From NCBI GenBank assembly GCA_029747015.1, contig JAKOGI010000009.1, forward strand, positions 1,027,001 to 1,091,000: a stretch of 64,000 nt of DNA. Reading direction: 5' to 3'. The stretch is from Carnegiea gigantea. Lineage: Eukaryota > Streptophyta > Magnoliopsida > Caryophyllales > Cactaceae. The notes below the pieces were generated by a model. The model did not search any database, was not told where the DNA came from, and saw nothing but the letters and a program-made list of their open reading frames with translations. Positions 1 to 11,860 of the stretch are shown here, one piece after another (position 1 is the first letter of the stretch; every line of letters starts with the position of its first letter). Made by a program: the position numbers and the translations under genes.

Positions 1-2930
1 AGATTAGGTTTTTGGTTGAAAAGGAACGACAACTATCCCTTTCTTTAGTGGATAGAATTGAAAGATTGCAAGTGAGAGGGAGCTTTTTGTGGTGTGTAAT
101 TGGATCGACATCTCCTGGCAACACAGAGCTAAAAAACATTGGATGGAGGTCACAACACCAAATTTTTCATAGGGTGGCAAATATTAGGAGAAAGCTCAGT
201 GCCATCGAAAGCATTGTAGTGGATGCTGTTCATTCTACGAAAAGCTTTATCATGAGAATATTCCATCAAGACCATTTCTAGAGGGAATTTCCTACTTATT
301 AGATGCCATTGAGCTTGGAAAGATTTTTCTGAGGAAGAAGTCCTGAAGGCCATCAATGACCTAGGACAGGAGAGCTGGGCTGGATGGTTTTAACATTGCT
401 TTTTTCCAGCATTGTTGGGGTGTTGTCAAGGGGGAAATTTTGGGTTTATCAGCTGACTTTCCCAGCAAGGTCTCTTCCAAAAACGCTTGAATGCTACATT
501 CGTTAGCCCACTGCCTAAAGTGGCAGATGATATTAACAAATTCAGAACTATTAGCTTAGTGGGAAGTGTGTATAAAATTCTGGCTAAAGTACTTGCCTCA
601 AGGTTGGGAAAAGTTGTCGGCAAAGTTGTTGGCCCTTCATGCTGAACATGCTTTCATTGCCGGTCGACAGATATTGGATGCTGCATTGTTTGCCAATGAG
701 CGTATTGACTTTTGCCTCAAGTCTAATCTTTCTGGTGTTATCTGTAAGCTTGGCATCGAAAAGGCCTATGATCATGTGTCTTGGGACTTTCTTATGACTA
801 TTCTTGAGAGAATGGACTCTCTTAGCAAGTGGAGGACGTGGGTGTATTTTTGTATTTCTATTGTCTGTAACTCATTTTTAGTTAATGGTGAAGCCACGGG
901 CTTTTTCTCTAGTACGAGAGGATTGTAGCAAGGTGACCCTTTCTCTCCTTTGTTACTTATCTTGGTTATGGAGACCTGGACTAGGTTGATAATTAAGCAA
1001 ATGAAGTAGGTTTTTTACAAGGTATCCGTATTAATAGCTCTCATTTGGAGGATGTTTTGATTTTCCACTTGCTCTTTGCTGACGATGCATTGATTTTTTG
1101 TAAGCGTGATGAAAGTCATCTGAGTTATTTGAGGTGTATCCTTGTGCTTTTTGAAGTGATGTTGGGCTCAAAGTTAACTTATCTAAAAGTGTTCTCTTTC
1201 CCGTTGGTGAGGTGCCAGAGCTTACTCAGTTAGCGCATTTCTTCGGTTGTTGTGTTGTTTATCTTCCTTCTGCTTATCTTGAGCTTCCTGTATGCGGCAC
1301 TTATAAGAGCAAAGTGCTTTGGGAACCAGTGGTGCAGAGTTTTCAGAAGAGATTGGCAAGGTGGAAATCTAAACTGTTGTCTAGAGGTGGGAGATTGACT
1401 TTATTGAAAAGCACTTTGTAGAGTTTGCCCATCTATTTCAAGTCCTTGTTTACCTTTCGTGCTAGCATTGCTTGTTGCTTAGAGAGAATCATGAGAGACT
1501 TTCTTTGGACCAATAATGACTCCAATAATGGAATTTCATTGGGGAAATTTTTTTTTTTGGGTGGGGGGGGTTGGCGTCCCAAGCAAGAGGGAGGGCTAGG
1601 TATTAGGCCTCTTCGTGAGATGAATGCTGCTCTAAAGACCAAATGGCTTTGGAGGTTTGCTAAAGAGGAGGAATCAGCTTTGGGCAAAGGTGAGCACTTC
1701 TAAATATGGAGTGGATAATTTATAGTGGTGGAGCACGAAGAGTCATTATTGCCCATGTGGTGGTTTGTTGGAAATCTATCTTAGCGGTTTTGGAGCTCTT
1801 TGAAATTCTGGTGCATTTTAAGGTTAGAATGGTTCTAGGGTGTTGTTTTGACATGATCTTTGATGTCGTGATCATCCTTTTAAGACTCAATTTTCTAATC
1901 TTTTTAGAATGGCTCATTCCAAAGATGCAACAGTGCAAGAAGTGATTTCTTGGAATGGGAATCAGACTCATTGGAACTTATTTCTTTTGAGAAGCCCTGA
2001 TGATTTGGAAGAAGAACGTGCTTGTAATCTTCTTGCTCTAGTTGTTGGTATGAAGGTATTGCCTCAGGGCAATGGCGAGATCATTTGGCCTTAGGACCCT
2101 AATTGGTCCTTCACCATCAAGAGTTTTCATAATACTCTTCATGATTGGTTGTGTTGTTCTGATTTTTTGCAAACGCCATTTGGAAGTCAAAAGTTCCTCT
2201 GAAAGCGCCTTTTTCCCCCCCCCGGGTTGGGCAGCCGCAAATAAAAATTCCCATGGAGGACTTCCTTAAAAGAAGACATTTTCATGCACTAAGTAGGTGT
2301 TTTATGTGCCTTGATGAAGGAGAATAAGTCCACCACCTTTTTGTGCATTGTTGTTGGGTCTTCATGCTTTGGCACTTGGCTCTCTCCTTGGTGGGTGCTG
2401 GTTGGGTTCAACCTTTGAAGGTCAAAGATGTGTTGGTGGCTTGGAGAAGAAGGATGAAAAAGTGCTGGGCTTTAGGAGTTCGAAACATGATCCCTATGGC
2501 GATTGGTGAACTACTTGGAAGGAAAGGAGTCAATGGACTTTCAAGGGCAATGGAATGTCCTTTCAAGATTTCAAGCTCTACTTTTTGAGAACTTTGTATC
2601 GTTGGAGTCATGTTCTCAATGGTGGTACAAGTCTGACCATGGATTCAAAATGTGGCTGAACCGCGACGAAACGGCCGCATTGGAAAGGTTTTGGAGTTGG
2701 GCGATCCGCGTTTTCATGCCGCGATAGCCGCGATATGGAACGCGATTGCCGTATTAGAGCGATTTTACCGTACCGCAACCGAAACTGAAATCGCGACCTA
2801 AACCGCATTTTGAATCCTTGAGTCTGACCTTTTTGGGTTTCGTAGATAATATTATGCATGGAGCTTGGTGTGATGTTTTGTAATTGCCCCTTTTGTAGGT
2901 GATCCGCCGATTCTTCCTGAAGACTCATGA
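1..2930 (+). pseudogene. LINE reverse transcriptase, decayed 3' part
   Basis: Decayed non-LTR retrotransposon ORF2 running off the left edge of the window. Frame-shifted pieces read in order: a segment with NTKFF near 155, a finger/palm segment near 640-830 with HAFIAGRQILDA and EKAYDHVSWDFL, the catalytic box FADDALIFC near 1075-1101, a thumb/connection segment near 1275-1420 (FQKRLARWKSKLLSRGGRLT), and a C-terminal zinc-knuckle-like segment near 2270-2400 (SRCFMCLDEGE). Many stops and frameshifts make it inactive. The coding tail resumes after the insertion at 2639-2820 and stops near 2883. The non-coding tail (TTGCCCCTTTTGTA near 2885) also occurs at 36757 and 44880, which supports a shared LINE family. 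The endonuclease half would lie left of the window. No poly(A) or target duplication could be fixed, so the right edge is approximate. Confidence 0.88.
2639..2820. mobile_element. MULE-like MITE inserted in the LINE
   Basis: A 182-bp insertion flanked by perfect 9-bp direct repeats AGTCTGACC at 2630-2638 and 2821-2829. The ends are inverted repeats: ATGGATTCAAAATGTGG at the left, and the complement of CCGCATTTTGAATCCTTG at the right. The interior is rich in CG dinucleotides, unlike its surroundings. Removing it restores the LINE reading frame (GGTSLT then FLGFVDN). A 9-bp duplication is typical of Mutator-like elements; there is no transposase, so it is non-autonomous. The family assignment is inferred. 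Confidence 0.82.
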
Positions 2931-3249
2931 CAGTTTGCCAAATTGAAATTCCTCCTTTTGAGCATATCTGCTGTAGAAATCTTGCTCTAAAGTAGCAGGT
3001 GTTGTTATGGTAATCAGCTGGGTTGTACAAAAAAGCGGGCATGGAGAAAGATGGGTATGGTTTGTCAGGCAAAATTGAACTTCTTAGGCCAAAGTATGAT
3101 TTAGCAGTGTTTTACGAGACTAGGGATGAAGCATGTAGTGCAAATATTGAAGGGTCGTATTTTTTCATTAAACATTGATACAGCTAGCTTTAATTCTACT
3201 CACCGTTGCTGACTTTGTAACAATCTTCATTAAACATTGATACAGCTAG
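2931..3249 (+). other. Unassigned sequence between LINE tail and first visible LONRF exon
   Basis: No exon encoding the missing TPR residues could be recognised here. A 30-bp stretch carrying the splice acceptor of the first visible exon is duplicated (3164-3195 and 3226-3255). This is either intron or damaged 5' gene sequence. Confidence 0.5.
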
Positions 3250-3255
3250 CTTTAA
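3164..3255 (+). repeat. 62-bp-period duplication containing a splice acceptor
   Basis: TTCATTAAACATTGATACAG followed by CTAGCTTTAA occurs at 3164 and again at 3226. Both copies contain the CAG and CTAG acceptor-like sites used before exon 3250. Confidence 0.8.
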
Positions 3256-6200
3256 AGGATGCTGAGAAAGTCATGAGCATCAGCAATAATTCTGTGAAGT
3301 CATATGTTTTGCACGCTGATGCTCTGTTTTTGGTAAGTATCAGAATCAAATTGACATGAAACAATCCCCACCCCCAAAAAGTCTGATGGTGATGCTTTTG
3401 TTAGTTACGCATGCCCCCCCCCCCAAAAAAAAAATGAATGCTTAATTGCATATGCCAATAATTTTCTGTCTTCTGATTAGTATCACTCAGAAGCATGTCT
3501 GCTTTCTGTAATGTCTATGAGGTGTATTGTTACGTTCAACAACTGACAGAATGATGCCCAAATTAATCCCCCCACCCCCCCAAAAAACCATATAGTTAAC
3601 ATGCTGTATTGAAAAAGCATGTTTACAAGTTTGATTTGTATGTTCAAACATGCTTGTATATGCAGGCATTATCATATTACATGCTCTTGCCTTTGATGGA
3701 ATCAAGGTTTAAGGAAGAAGTAGACAAATACCCTTTATAATTCTAATGTGAATCTCCTCACTAATGAGCAGTTGGAGAGATATGACCTGGCACATGATAC
3801 TGTTTTGTCTGGCCTTCAGCTTGATCCTCTTAGGTAATGACTCCTTTTTGTCTGTGTGGTTGCTGAAGTGCTCGTATATTATATTTTCTGCTTCATGCTT
3901 CTTATTTTTCAAATTGTCTCTTTGAAGCTTGTTGGAAATGGTTTTAGGATCTAAGTCCTTGTATTTTTGTGCTTGATAGCAACCATCTGCAGGCTTTTCT
4001 CCATATCTTGGAGAGACTGCGGACTAGTTCATTAGAGGGAAGCGGTCATAGGAAACCAGCACGTTCTGATGACTTTGATTGTACTGTTTGCCTGAAGCTA
4101 TTATATGAGCCAGTGACAACTCCCTGTGGGCATTCCTTTTGTCGCACATGCCTGTTTCAGTCAATGGACCGTAGTGAGTTCTGATTGGTGTAATTTCTCT
4201 TTTGGTTCTTCATCAGTTGTGCGTAGATCCAATTGTTTGATGCCTTACTGCCTTCTATATGCTGAAAAATATGCAGGTAACAAGTGTCCTCTTTGTCGAA
4301 CAGTCCTATTTATCACTTCTCGGACATGCAATATCAGGTTAGTAGCTGAATTATTGCTAGAATTACAGCTAGCTTGGATAAGACCAATGAATTAGCAGGT
4401 GGCATGGATAAGAGCAATGAGTCTTTATATCTCCTACTTGGTTGTCTTGTCCCCGAATTTATGACTGTTCATATTGATATCCATTCACATAAAGCATTGA
4501 TGTGGTGAGGCTTGAAATGTCAAGGGTAAAAGGTCATGCAGGACAAATAATATAGCCTTTTCTGTTCGGTTTATTCTTTTGATATTTGGTTTGACATTTA
4601 GCTTACAGTTGAGCTTGTGTAATGTGTCTTTGAATCATATGATGCTTTTCTTTTCCAGCGTGACTTTGAAGAACATTATACAGAAAAACTTTCCAGAGGA
4701 ACATGCAGAGAGGCAATCAGAGGATGTCAATGTGGCAAATCCTGGTGTGGAGTTGATTCCTCTTTTTGTCATGGATATTGTCCTCCCCTGTGAGAAGTTG
4801 CCTTTAAATATATTTGAACCTCGCTATAGGCTTATGGTGAGTGTCATGCAGGCTCTGCTTGATTTCAACTATACTAGCAATTTTCGTGCTATCATGAGGT
4901 TAAAGTCATTACTGTAGATGTTTTTACTCAGCTAATCTAAATTCTTACAATAATATCCTCCCCTGTGAGAAGTTGCCACTGAATATATTTGAACCTCTCT
5001 ATAGGCTTTTGGTGAGTGTCATGTGGGGTCTGCCTTATGTAAGCTTTAGTAGAGATATCGTGCTATCATGAGGTTAAATTCTTTAGTGTAGATCTCTTTA
5101 CTCAGCTAATCAGAATTCATACAATGATAGGCCTCTGGTGATGCTATGGTTAATCACTACAACCTTCAATCATTTATGCTTTTGAGTGAAGTGTTCAAAT
5201 TTGCTTAATAGTTTATTGGTTCAGATTTGTCTTTTCAATCCTACTTTGATAAAGATGTTTAACCTCTTTCTCTCTTGCTCCTTTTAATTAAAAAAAATTT
5301 AATCTGTAGAAATATGAGCAGAAAGATGTCTGAAAAGGAACTGGATGCTCCAATTTACGCTGTTGTATATATTTTGTGCAAGGGAAAGTGAGCATGCAAG
5401 TGTTAGTTGATGCTATAAAAAGATTATTTGAGATATATATGGTGAGGCAACCATGCTAGTGGCTTGTTTAAGCCCTTTTCCTATGTTTACTTCGACTTAG
5501 GCTTGTACATTTAAGTATCTTTGATGATGATCGTTCTCATAATCTTATGTATATGAGTAAGAGTTGTTTTGTCATCTATTCTCATAATCTTATGTATATG
5601 AGTAAGAGTTGTTTTGTCATCTAGGAAAAAATTGTTTTGGTCCCTGGTGACACGTATGAGTTGTTTTGTCATCTAGGAAAAATTTACTTTTGGCCCTTCT
5701 GTGACATGTATTGCTTGTCAATTACTTCATCTGTCCCAAAAAGAATGTCGGCTTTTTTTTTTGGGATGTCCCAAAATACGTCTCCTTGTCAAAAATGGGG
5801 ACATCAAATGTGTGAGCATTCCCAAACTATCCTTATTTTGAATTCAAAAATGCAATTATGTCTACTATTCAAGATAATGTTTCCTTTTCAAAACTGTAAA
5901 CATCAAATTTATGAGCATTCCCAAAATACCCTTATTTTGAATTCAAAAACACAATTATAAAAAAAAGGGAAAACTGAAATGACATTTTTGACTTCAAATA
6001 CCAAGGATGTTATTGGTATTTTGTCTTTAAAATAAGTTAATTCATTAATATTTCTTAAAATATGTGAAAAGCCAAACGGGACGTTCTTTTCGGGGCGCAA
6101 GGAGTACTGGTGTTGAAACTGGTTCAGAGTGAGGAGTTTCCAGTAAACGTGATGGTATGTGTAGGATACAAATAGCTTGGAACCAATTTTGGTTTTTCAT

Positions 6201-9200
6201 TGGTTTTTGGCCTTCGATGGGTTGCCAATATTGCATGTTCTTGTAGTTCAGTCAAAATCCATGCTTGATGTCATCTAACAGCACTTGTCATCTCCTTTTG
6301 CTTTAGTTGGTAGAAGATTGAAACATATTTTGATTGACTGCTCTAGGCCTGTGTGCTGTTTGAAGCTAATTACTGCTCCTCCATCCTTTAAATTTATGCA
6401 GGCTGATAACCTATTTGATTGTTGAAAGTGGTGGACACCAACTTTTGGGACTGCATATTAGTTGTTATTATGGTTACTATTTAAATTCAATTTTAGCAAC
6501 TGACTATAGTTATTTTTAGCCTCCTTACAGATTATGGTGGTTTTATTTTCTTATTACTTGAATAACAGGTTAGGAGGATAATGGAAGGAAACCATCGGAT
6601 GGGAATGGTAGATAATTGCTCTTGGTTTCTTTTTCCTTCTTCTATGTTGAATCCTTTCCTTTCTGCTAATTACCTTACCTTTTTATTCCCTGAAAAAATC
6701 GATGGTCAAGGCCATGCTCGATTCCGCAATGGGTCATATAGCTGATTTTGCATGTGAAGTAGAGATAACAGAGTATGTCTTACTTCTTTCCTTTTTTCTT
6801 TTTTCCAACAATCTGTTGTGAGCAAATTGAAATTTCCTCTATATCTTTTCATGTAGATGCGAGCCACTTCCTGATGGGCGTTTCTATATAGAGGTCAGAC
6901 GGGAGAAGTCATCTCTTGATTCTGTTGCATGGCCTGCATGTTTATTGTGCTTTATCATTGCTGAGCCACACCACATTTCTTGCAAATATGCTATGTTTAC
7001 CAGGAAGAATTTACTGTGTCCATCTTCAGTGGGTTTTGGATACCAATGACATTGCACGCTGATGGGTACACACTATTTTTGCTCTTGAAAATTTGGTCCA
7101 TGCCATTCGTGCTTATTTTAATTATACTAGAAAGCAATGGTTTATAACATGTACTTATTTACCATTTTTTGAGCTGGATGGTGCAAATGCATAAACGTTG
7201 TGAAAGAACTTGCATCTTCATGTTTTTGTTATGCCTTTATCCTGGAAATCATGTTTGTATCCATTCTAATGTACATATTCACCAATCCCATATGTACCTC
7301 GAATTACAGAGAGGTGAAATGCATTAGTTCAGAAAAGTGAAAGAAATTGTGTTTGAATCCAATGAAAAGAGGATGGGGTGTAGCGCTGCTGAGATCATCT
7401 GAAGTGTTCGTTGCCAGAGCGTTGGAATTAGCCGAGGTAGCATAGAGGTTCTGTCAACAAACACTTCCATGGCCCATTGATTGCCAATTGTATTGTACAA
7501 ATTTATGGGGAAAGGGAGAATTTTCAATATGTCAGGTTTAGCAATGATCTCATCTGGCTATCGTGAAGTTTCCTGAACTGCAGCTGACTCATCTAATGTG
7601 CCAATGTTACCTTAATGATTGTCCTTGCATTTGAGCACGTTTCTAAATGATGATAGTACCTGGCACCTATAAAAATGAAAAGGAGCATAGATTACAAAAG
7701 GAGGAGAAAAGGAACAAAGAGCGCAAAATGGGAAAGTTCAGTTCTCTTTCTTCCCTTGTGATCTCTACTCAGCCCTGCCCATTCACAAATGTCTCTCCTT
7801 GTCCATATGGATTCCCCCGCCTATCTTTGGTCTAGCCATCACTGAATGTCATGGCTCCTTGCTTGCTTCTGTCTCTTATCCTATTTCTTGCCAGCCAAAT
7901 TCAGGTTATCATGCTCCCCCCCCCCTGGTGGGGTAATTTACTGGGTTGGTTATGTCCCTTTCCGGACCCTCTTCCCAGTGGCTATCTTTTGTTCTCCCCT
8001 TTTCCATGTCATGAAAGTTCTCCATCCTTTGAACTTCCTATCTCTCGTGGTTGAGTTCTGTTGCTGTCTCTTCCAAGTTCCGAGCCTCTCCCCAAGGGTT
8101 ATCTTTTTTCCTCTCTCCATTTTTCATTAATATTTCTGCTGTGAAGTGTTGCTGAGCAGACAATATAGACTCGCTACTTGCTAATTCATTCACAGTTGTT
8201 GTCACTTTTGATTATATCTGGATGATATCCTTTTCAGGTTGAAGGTCGACGAAGATTTCGCATTCTTCGATCCTGGGATCAAGATGGGTTAGTTGTTACT
8301 AACTTCCATATTGTTTGTTTTCTAGCTATGATCCATTGTCATCGGATATAACCAGTGGTCACCTTCTTGCCTTGCAGATACCGTGTTGGAGAAGTAGAAT
8401 GGGTACAGGATATACATCCACCAGAAGAAACGAGAGAGAGGGCAGATGTAAGCTACAAACAGCCTGTGCAATAGTACTTTTATTGAATTTTGTGGGCGTA
8501 CCGGCAATTGCAAGCATTCTTATGTTATGCTTATTGCATTGGCTATCTGATACCTTATCAACTCTTCAGTCTGCGATTTCTTGTTAGTGAATGAAAACTT
8601 AGAGAACTTGTTAAACATAGCTCCATGGAGCTAAGTGCCCCCATCCCTATTGCGTGCCTGGTGTTCCAATACTTGCTGCCTGGTGAGACTGTGTTCCTAT
8701 AGTTTCTACCCGGTGAGACTCGTTGTCTGGACTACCTCTATGATGATATGATTGATATCTGTATCCAATTAACAGGAAATAGAGGAAATTGTATGGATAG
8801 CTGTCTCCATAGTTTTGTTAGCGAAACTAGGATGTCCAATTTAAACCTGCCTAGATGGCTTTATGTGTATACTCCTAGAACTTGGAATCATCTAATTTAA
8901 TTGGCTTGTGGGCAATTGTCAGTTGCAGGAATTGACGACTAATGCTGCAGAATATGCTCGATTATGGATGACGAGGGCAAAAGAAGCAGCGCAGCAAGGT
9001 AGATGACAAAAAACTGAATAACTTCATCTGTGATCCAGGGTCCATTCCAGGACCACGTAAGAGTGAAATTACTGCTGACAGGTTTAATTTGTATCTGTTT
9101 AAGATCTTTCTTTAAGAGCAAGAGTTCCCCCTCAACCTCTAAGTACCGTCTAAGCTTTGTGCAGGAGTATTAGGAAACTGTGCTAAATGCCCTCTGCCTC

Positions 9201-10369
9201 TGAGATGAACTAGAAACACACAGGCGATTATGCTTGCCTTCCGAAAAGATGGATCTTTTCTACATTATTGCCAAGCTATTTCCTCTGAAAGGGTCCAAGT
9301 CTTTGGAACCTATTTTTCCAAAGTTTTTGTGGGTCTTGAGGAAACAATGCCGCTGCTCATAGGAAGCTACCTATATTTTGCTCTGCGCAAACCCTCATCT
9401 AGATGAGATCTGTACTGGCTGATGTTACGTTTTTAGGTTGTAATTAGAAGTCAATCACAGCAAATTACATTTGTCTTCCTTGCACCTCCTTTTCTTGTTG
9501 GTTTTCAGATCGAAGAAGGCTTGCCGAGCTCCTCAATGTGGAATCAATGATGCCGTCACCAGATGACCCTGAGCGCTTCAGCTTTTGGGTATGCAACTAT
9601 TTGTTCTTCTCTGGTTCTCTCCATTCCTTTCGCCACTCATCCTCAAAAAGTGACTCCTCTATTCATTGTGTGTTCGATAATTGTGGTCGCAGCTAATGAC
9701 CCTTTCAAAGAGGAGATCATCAGAAAGATTGGAACTACTACGGCTGAGAGATACGAAAGAGGTATTTTAACCAAATTATTCCTTTCTAATGGTGAAAAAG
9801 CCGGGTCAGCTTGCAAAGGCTCATAGACTGGCTCAGCGCCAATTTGAAAAATACTGATTGAGAAAGTTTCGGCTTCTTCATGCCTTTTTTCTGGTGAAAA
9901 AAAAAAGGAGCTGGGCCAGCTTATGAAGGCTTATAAACTGACTCATTGCCGACTTTGAAAACACTACTTGAGAAAAGCTCGAGTTAATTCGCTCGTTATT
10001 GTACAACGGATTACAACCATATGTCAATCTGCTTATTATTCTTACAATTCTTACAAAGTTGAGCTCATCCTGAGTGAGACAATAGTTTTTATGCATGGTT
10101 CATACCAACGGGCCATGTAAAGTCTAAGAAATTAGAACACCAAAAATCGCAAGATTATGCTGCATTAGGGCTAGAACTTGGCTTCAAGGATCGATTTCAC
10201 CCCTAAAACACAGCTGGGTGCGATGAGATTGCAGATTGTTTGGTGAAGAAGAGATGATCAATATGGAATCCTAGAATCGTTGTGATACTATGTTTCTTTT
10301 TGGGTGCAGAGAATAACGCGAGGACTTATTTATCTGAGACAACAAGAGCAAGGCTGTCGGCTTCAATAG
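3250..10369 (+). CDS. LONRF-like protein: TPR, RING finger and LON substrate-binding domain (5' end missing)
   Basis: Fourteen exons join in frame: 3250-3332, 3772-3833, 3980-4173, 4277-4337, 4659-4836, 6569-6607, 6711-6772, 6857-6893, 8238-8287, 8378-8447, 8929-8998, 9509-9588, 9693-9761 and 10310-10369 (TAG). They encode about 370 residues. The order is the end of a TPR-like helix pair (KDAEKVMS, LERYDLAHD), then a C3HC4 RING (CTVC, CGHSFCRTC, and CPLC across an intron), then a LON N-terminal substrate-binding domain (ELIPLFVMDIVLPCEKLPLN, IFEPRYRLM, EGNHRMGM, CEPLPDGRFYIE), ending RGLIYLRQQEQGCRLQ. Plant relatives are usually longer at the N terminus, so first exon(s) are missing: left of the LINE, outside the window, or lost. 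There is no AAA or protease domain. A RING protein of this type is expected to act as a ubiquitin ligase; that is family inference. All introns obey GT/AG and phases match, so the visible part looks intact. Confidence 0.86.
4775..5129 (+). repeat. Tandem duplication of exon 3' end plus donor site (two units of about 177 bp)
   Basis: Unit 1 (4775-4951) holds the last part of the LON exon (IVLPCEKLPLN, IFEPRYRLM), its donor ATG|GTGAGTGTCATG and the start of the intron. Unit 2 (4953-5129), inside the next intron, repeats this with substitutions (ILPCEKLPLN, IFEPLYRLL) and a retained GTGAGTGTCATG. No acceptor belonging to unit 2 is evident, so it is probably not spliced in. Confidence 0.85.
5534..5690 (+). 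repeat. Minisatellite in LONRF intron
   Basis: A 45-bp unit (TTCTCATAATCTTATGTATA...) is present in two near-identical copies, 5534-5578 and 5579-5623. A partial third copy (GAGTTGTTTTGTCATCTAGG) lies near 5657. Confidence 0.8.
5725..6104. mobile_element. Stowaway-like MITE in LONRF intron
   Basis: A 380-bp element with ends CTTCATCTGTCCCAAAAAGA and the complement of TTCTTTTCGGGGCGCAAGGAG, flanked by TA dinucleotides (5723-5724 and 6105-6106). The ends match the common plant mariner-derived pattern CTCCCTCCGTCCCAAA. Two internal copies of CATTCCCAAA followed by CTTATTTTGAATTCAAAAA mark an internal duplication. No ORF. Confidence 0.75.
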
Positions 10370-11227
10370 CAATGGTTGAATGAATCTGAGTTAGTTTATG
10401 GTTGTGCTTGAAGGAAAATTTTCAATTTAAAATTTTTACAGGGCTTATTCTTTGGATCCCCAATTGTTGTGTTGTGGATCCTGGAGCATTGAACTCCCTT
10501 TGTAACATTATTTCTTTTGGTGCATACTCTTTGTAAAATTATATATTTTTTGAGCAGTGTGTTAAAATGGAAGCCTCTCTTGAGCGTGCATGAGCACTGC
10601 ACTGCTTTTCTTTATTGGTTTTTTTATGATCATTTCTTGACTTACTTATGTTAGATTTGGGGAATCAATGATGACCCATGTCAAGTCTAGGCTCTTAAGG
10701 TATTTGATTCTTAGAAGTAAATTGCATGTGTACATATGTGTGGGCTAGCAACAACCACGTAGGGTGAGGGTTCTTTTTTTTTTTTTTTTTTTTTTTGGTT
10801 GGTTGGTTTTTTTTTTTTTTTGGGGGGGGGGGGATTGGGTGATAGGGTCGAAAAGCGCAATTTATTACATATAATCGGGTGGACAATTGGCCTACTAACA
10901 GCGGTTTGGAGTCCTCCAACTGCCGAGCCTTAGACTTTTTTGTTTAAAAAATTCGTTCTTCTCAATTTTTTGAAATTGTGGTTTTCCTTCTCCCCATTGT
11001 TTGATTACTCTTCACTGCTTCGATTGCTTTAATGTTCAGCAATTATTGAATGGTTGAGTTTGATTTTAACGTCGCTATTGATGTTGAATCTTCATAAAAC
11101 GGGAATTGTTTGTTAAGTTTGATAGTGTTTTTTCGATCTCTATTTTTGTTTTCGGGATTAGAAGTTATGTTCGTTAGTTTTGCATTTTGATGAGTTAATT
11201 TTGAGATTTTTGAACTGGATTGTATTA
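10370..11227. other. LONRF 3' flank and spacer
   Basis: No gene recognised. It holds the 3' UTR of the LONRF-like gene and a long oligo(T)/oligo(G) tract at 10772-10834 (T-run, GGTTGGTTGG, T-run, G-run). Confidence 0.6.
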
Positions 11228-11860
11228 TGTAAATTTTAGTTTGTGACATATGAGAAACGATAGCTTACCTTTATGAGTTATGTGCTCACTAAATATAGTC
11301 GTTGGCTCACTAAAGGTATACAATTAGCTCATTACAAAAAATATGTTATCTTGTGCTACAGAGCAGTTTTTGCTCATTAAAAGAAACGTTTGGCTCACTA
11401 GGATTGACCTGTGTGCTCACCGATTTTGCATTATAGCTTACCACAAATGTTATGGTTGTTTTTCCAGATGATATTTTCATTGTTGCTATGTACAGATGAG
11501 AAATAACAACTCACCAATATGAGTTATGTGCTTACTAAATATAGTCGTTGGCTCACTAAAGAAATACATTTAACTCACTTGTATTGAGCTTGTATTTAGC
11601 AATCATAAATGAGTTCTCTGCTTACCAAATATAATTACTATAATTAATCTTGCGCCTAACAGGGAAAACAATAGCTTACTATAAAAAATCTGTTGCCTTG
11701 TACTACAAAGCATTTCTGCTCACTAACGCAAGCATTTGGCTCACTAGAATGCAGATTGTGCTCATCAATTATGCATTATAGCTCAACACAAAAATTATGT
11801 TGTTTTTGCAGATGATACTTCATTTTTCATATGTACATTACATCGTTCTGTTGCTGAGGC
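11228..11860. repeat. CTCACTAAA motif array, left part
   Basis: Two imperfect tandem units starting near 11250 (GAGAAACGATAGCTTACC) and 11510 (GAGAAATAACAACTCACC) each carry spaced copies of GCTCACTAAA or close variants (11285, 11309, 11550 and others). Each ends with TGTTTTTCCAGATGATA or TGTTTTTGCAGATGATA. No coding sequence. The LTR element at 11861 interrupts the array. Origin unknown; subterminal repeats of a DNA transposon are one possibility. Confidence 0.65.

Noticed and set aside
2898..2990. GDPPIL-coding stretch that looked like an upstream TPR exon of the LONRF-like gene
   Set aside because: The sequence just before it (TTGCCCCTTTTGTA) is the LINE 3' tail also found at 36757 and 44880, so it is more likely LINE 3' UTR; stops follow in the same frame.
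7846..8130. 94-codon ORF in a LONRF intron
   Set aside because: Pyrimidine-rich intron sequence between good splice sites; no recognisable domain.
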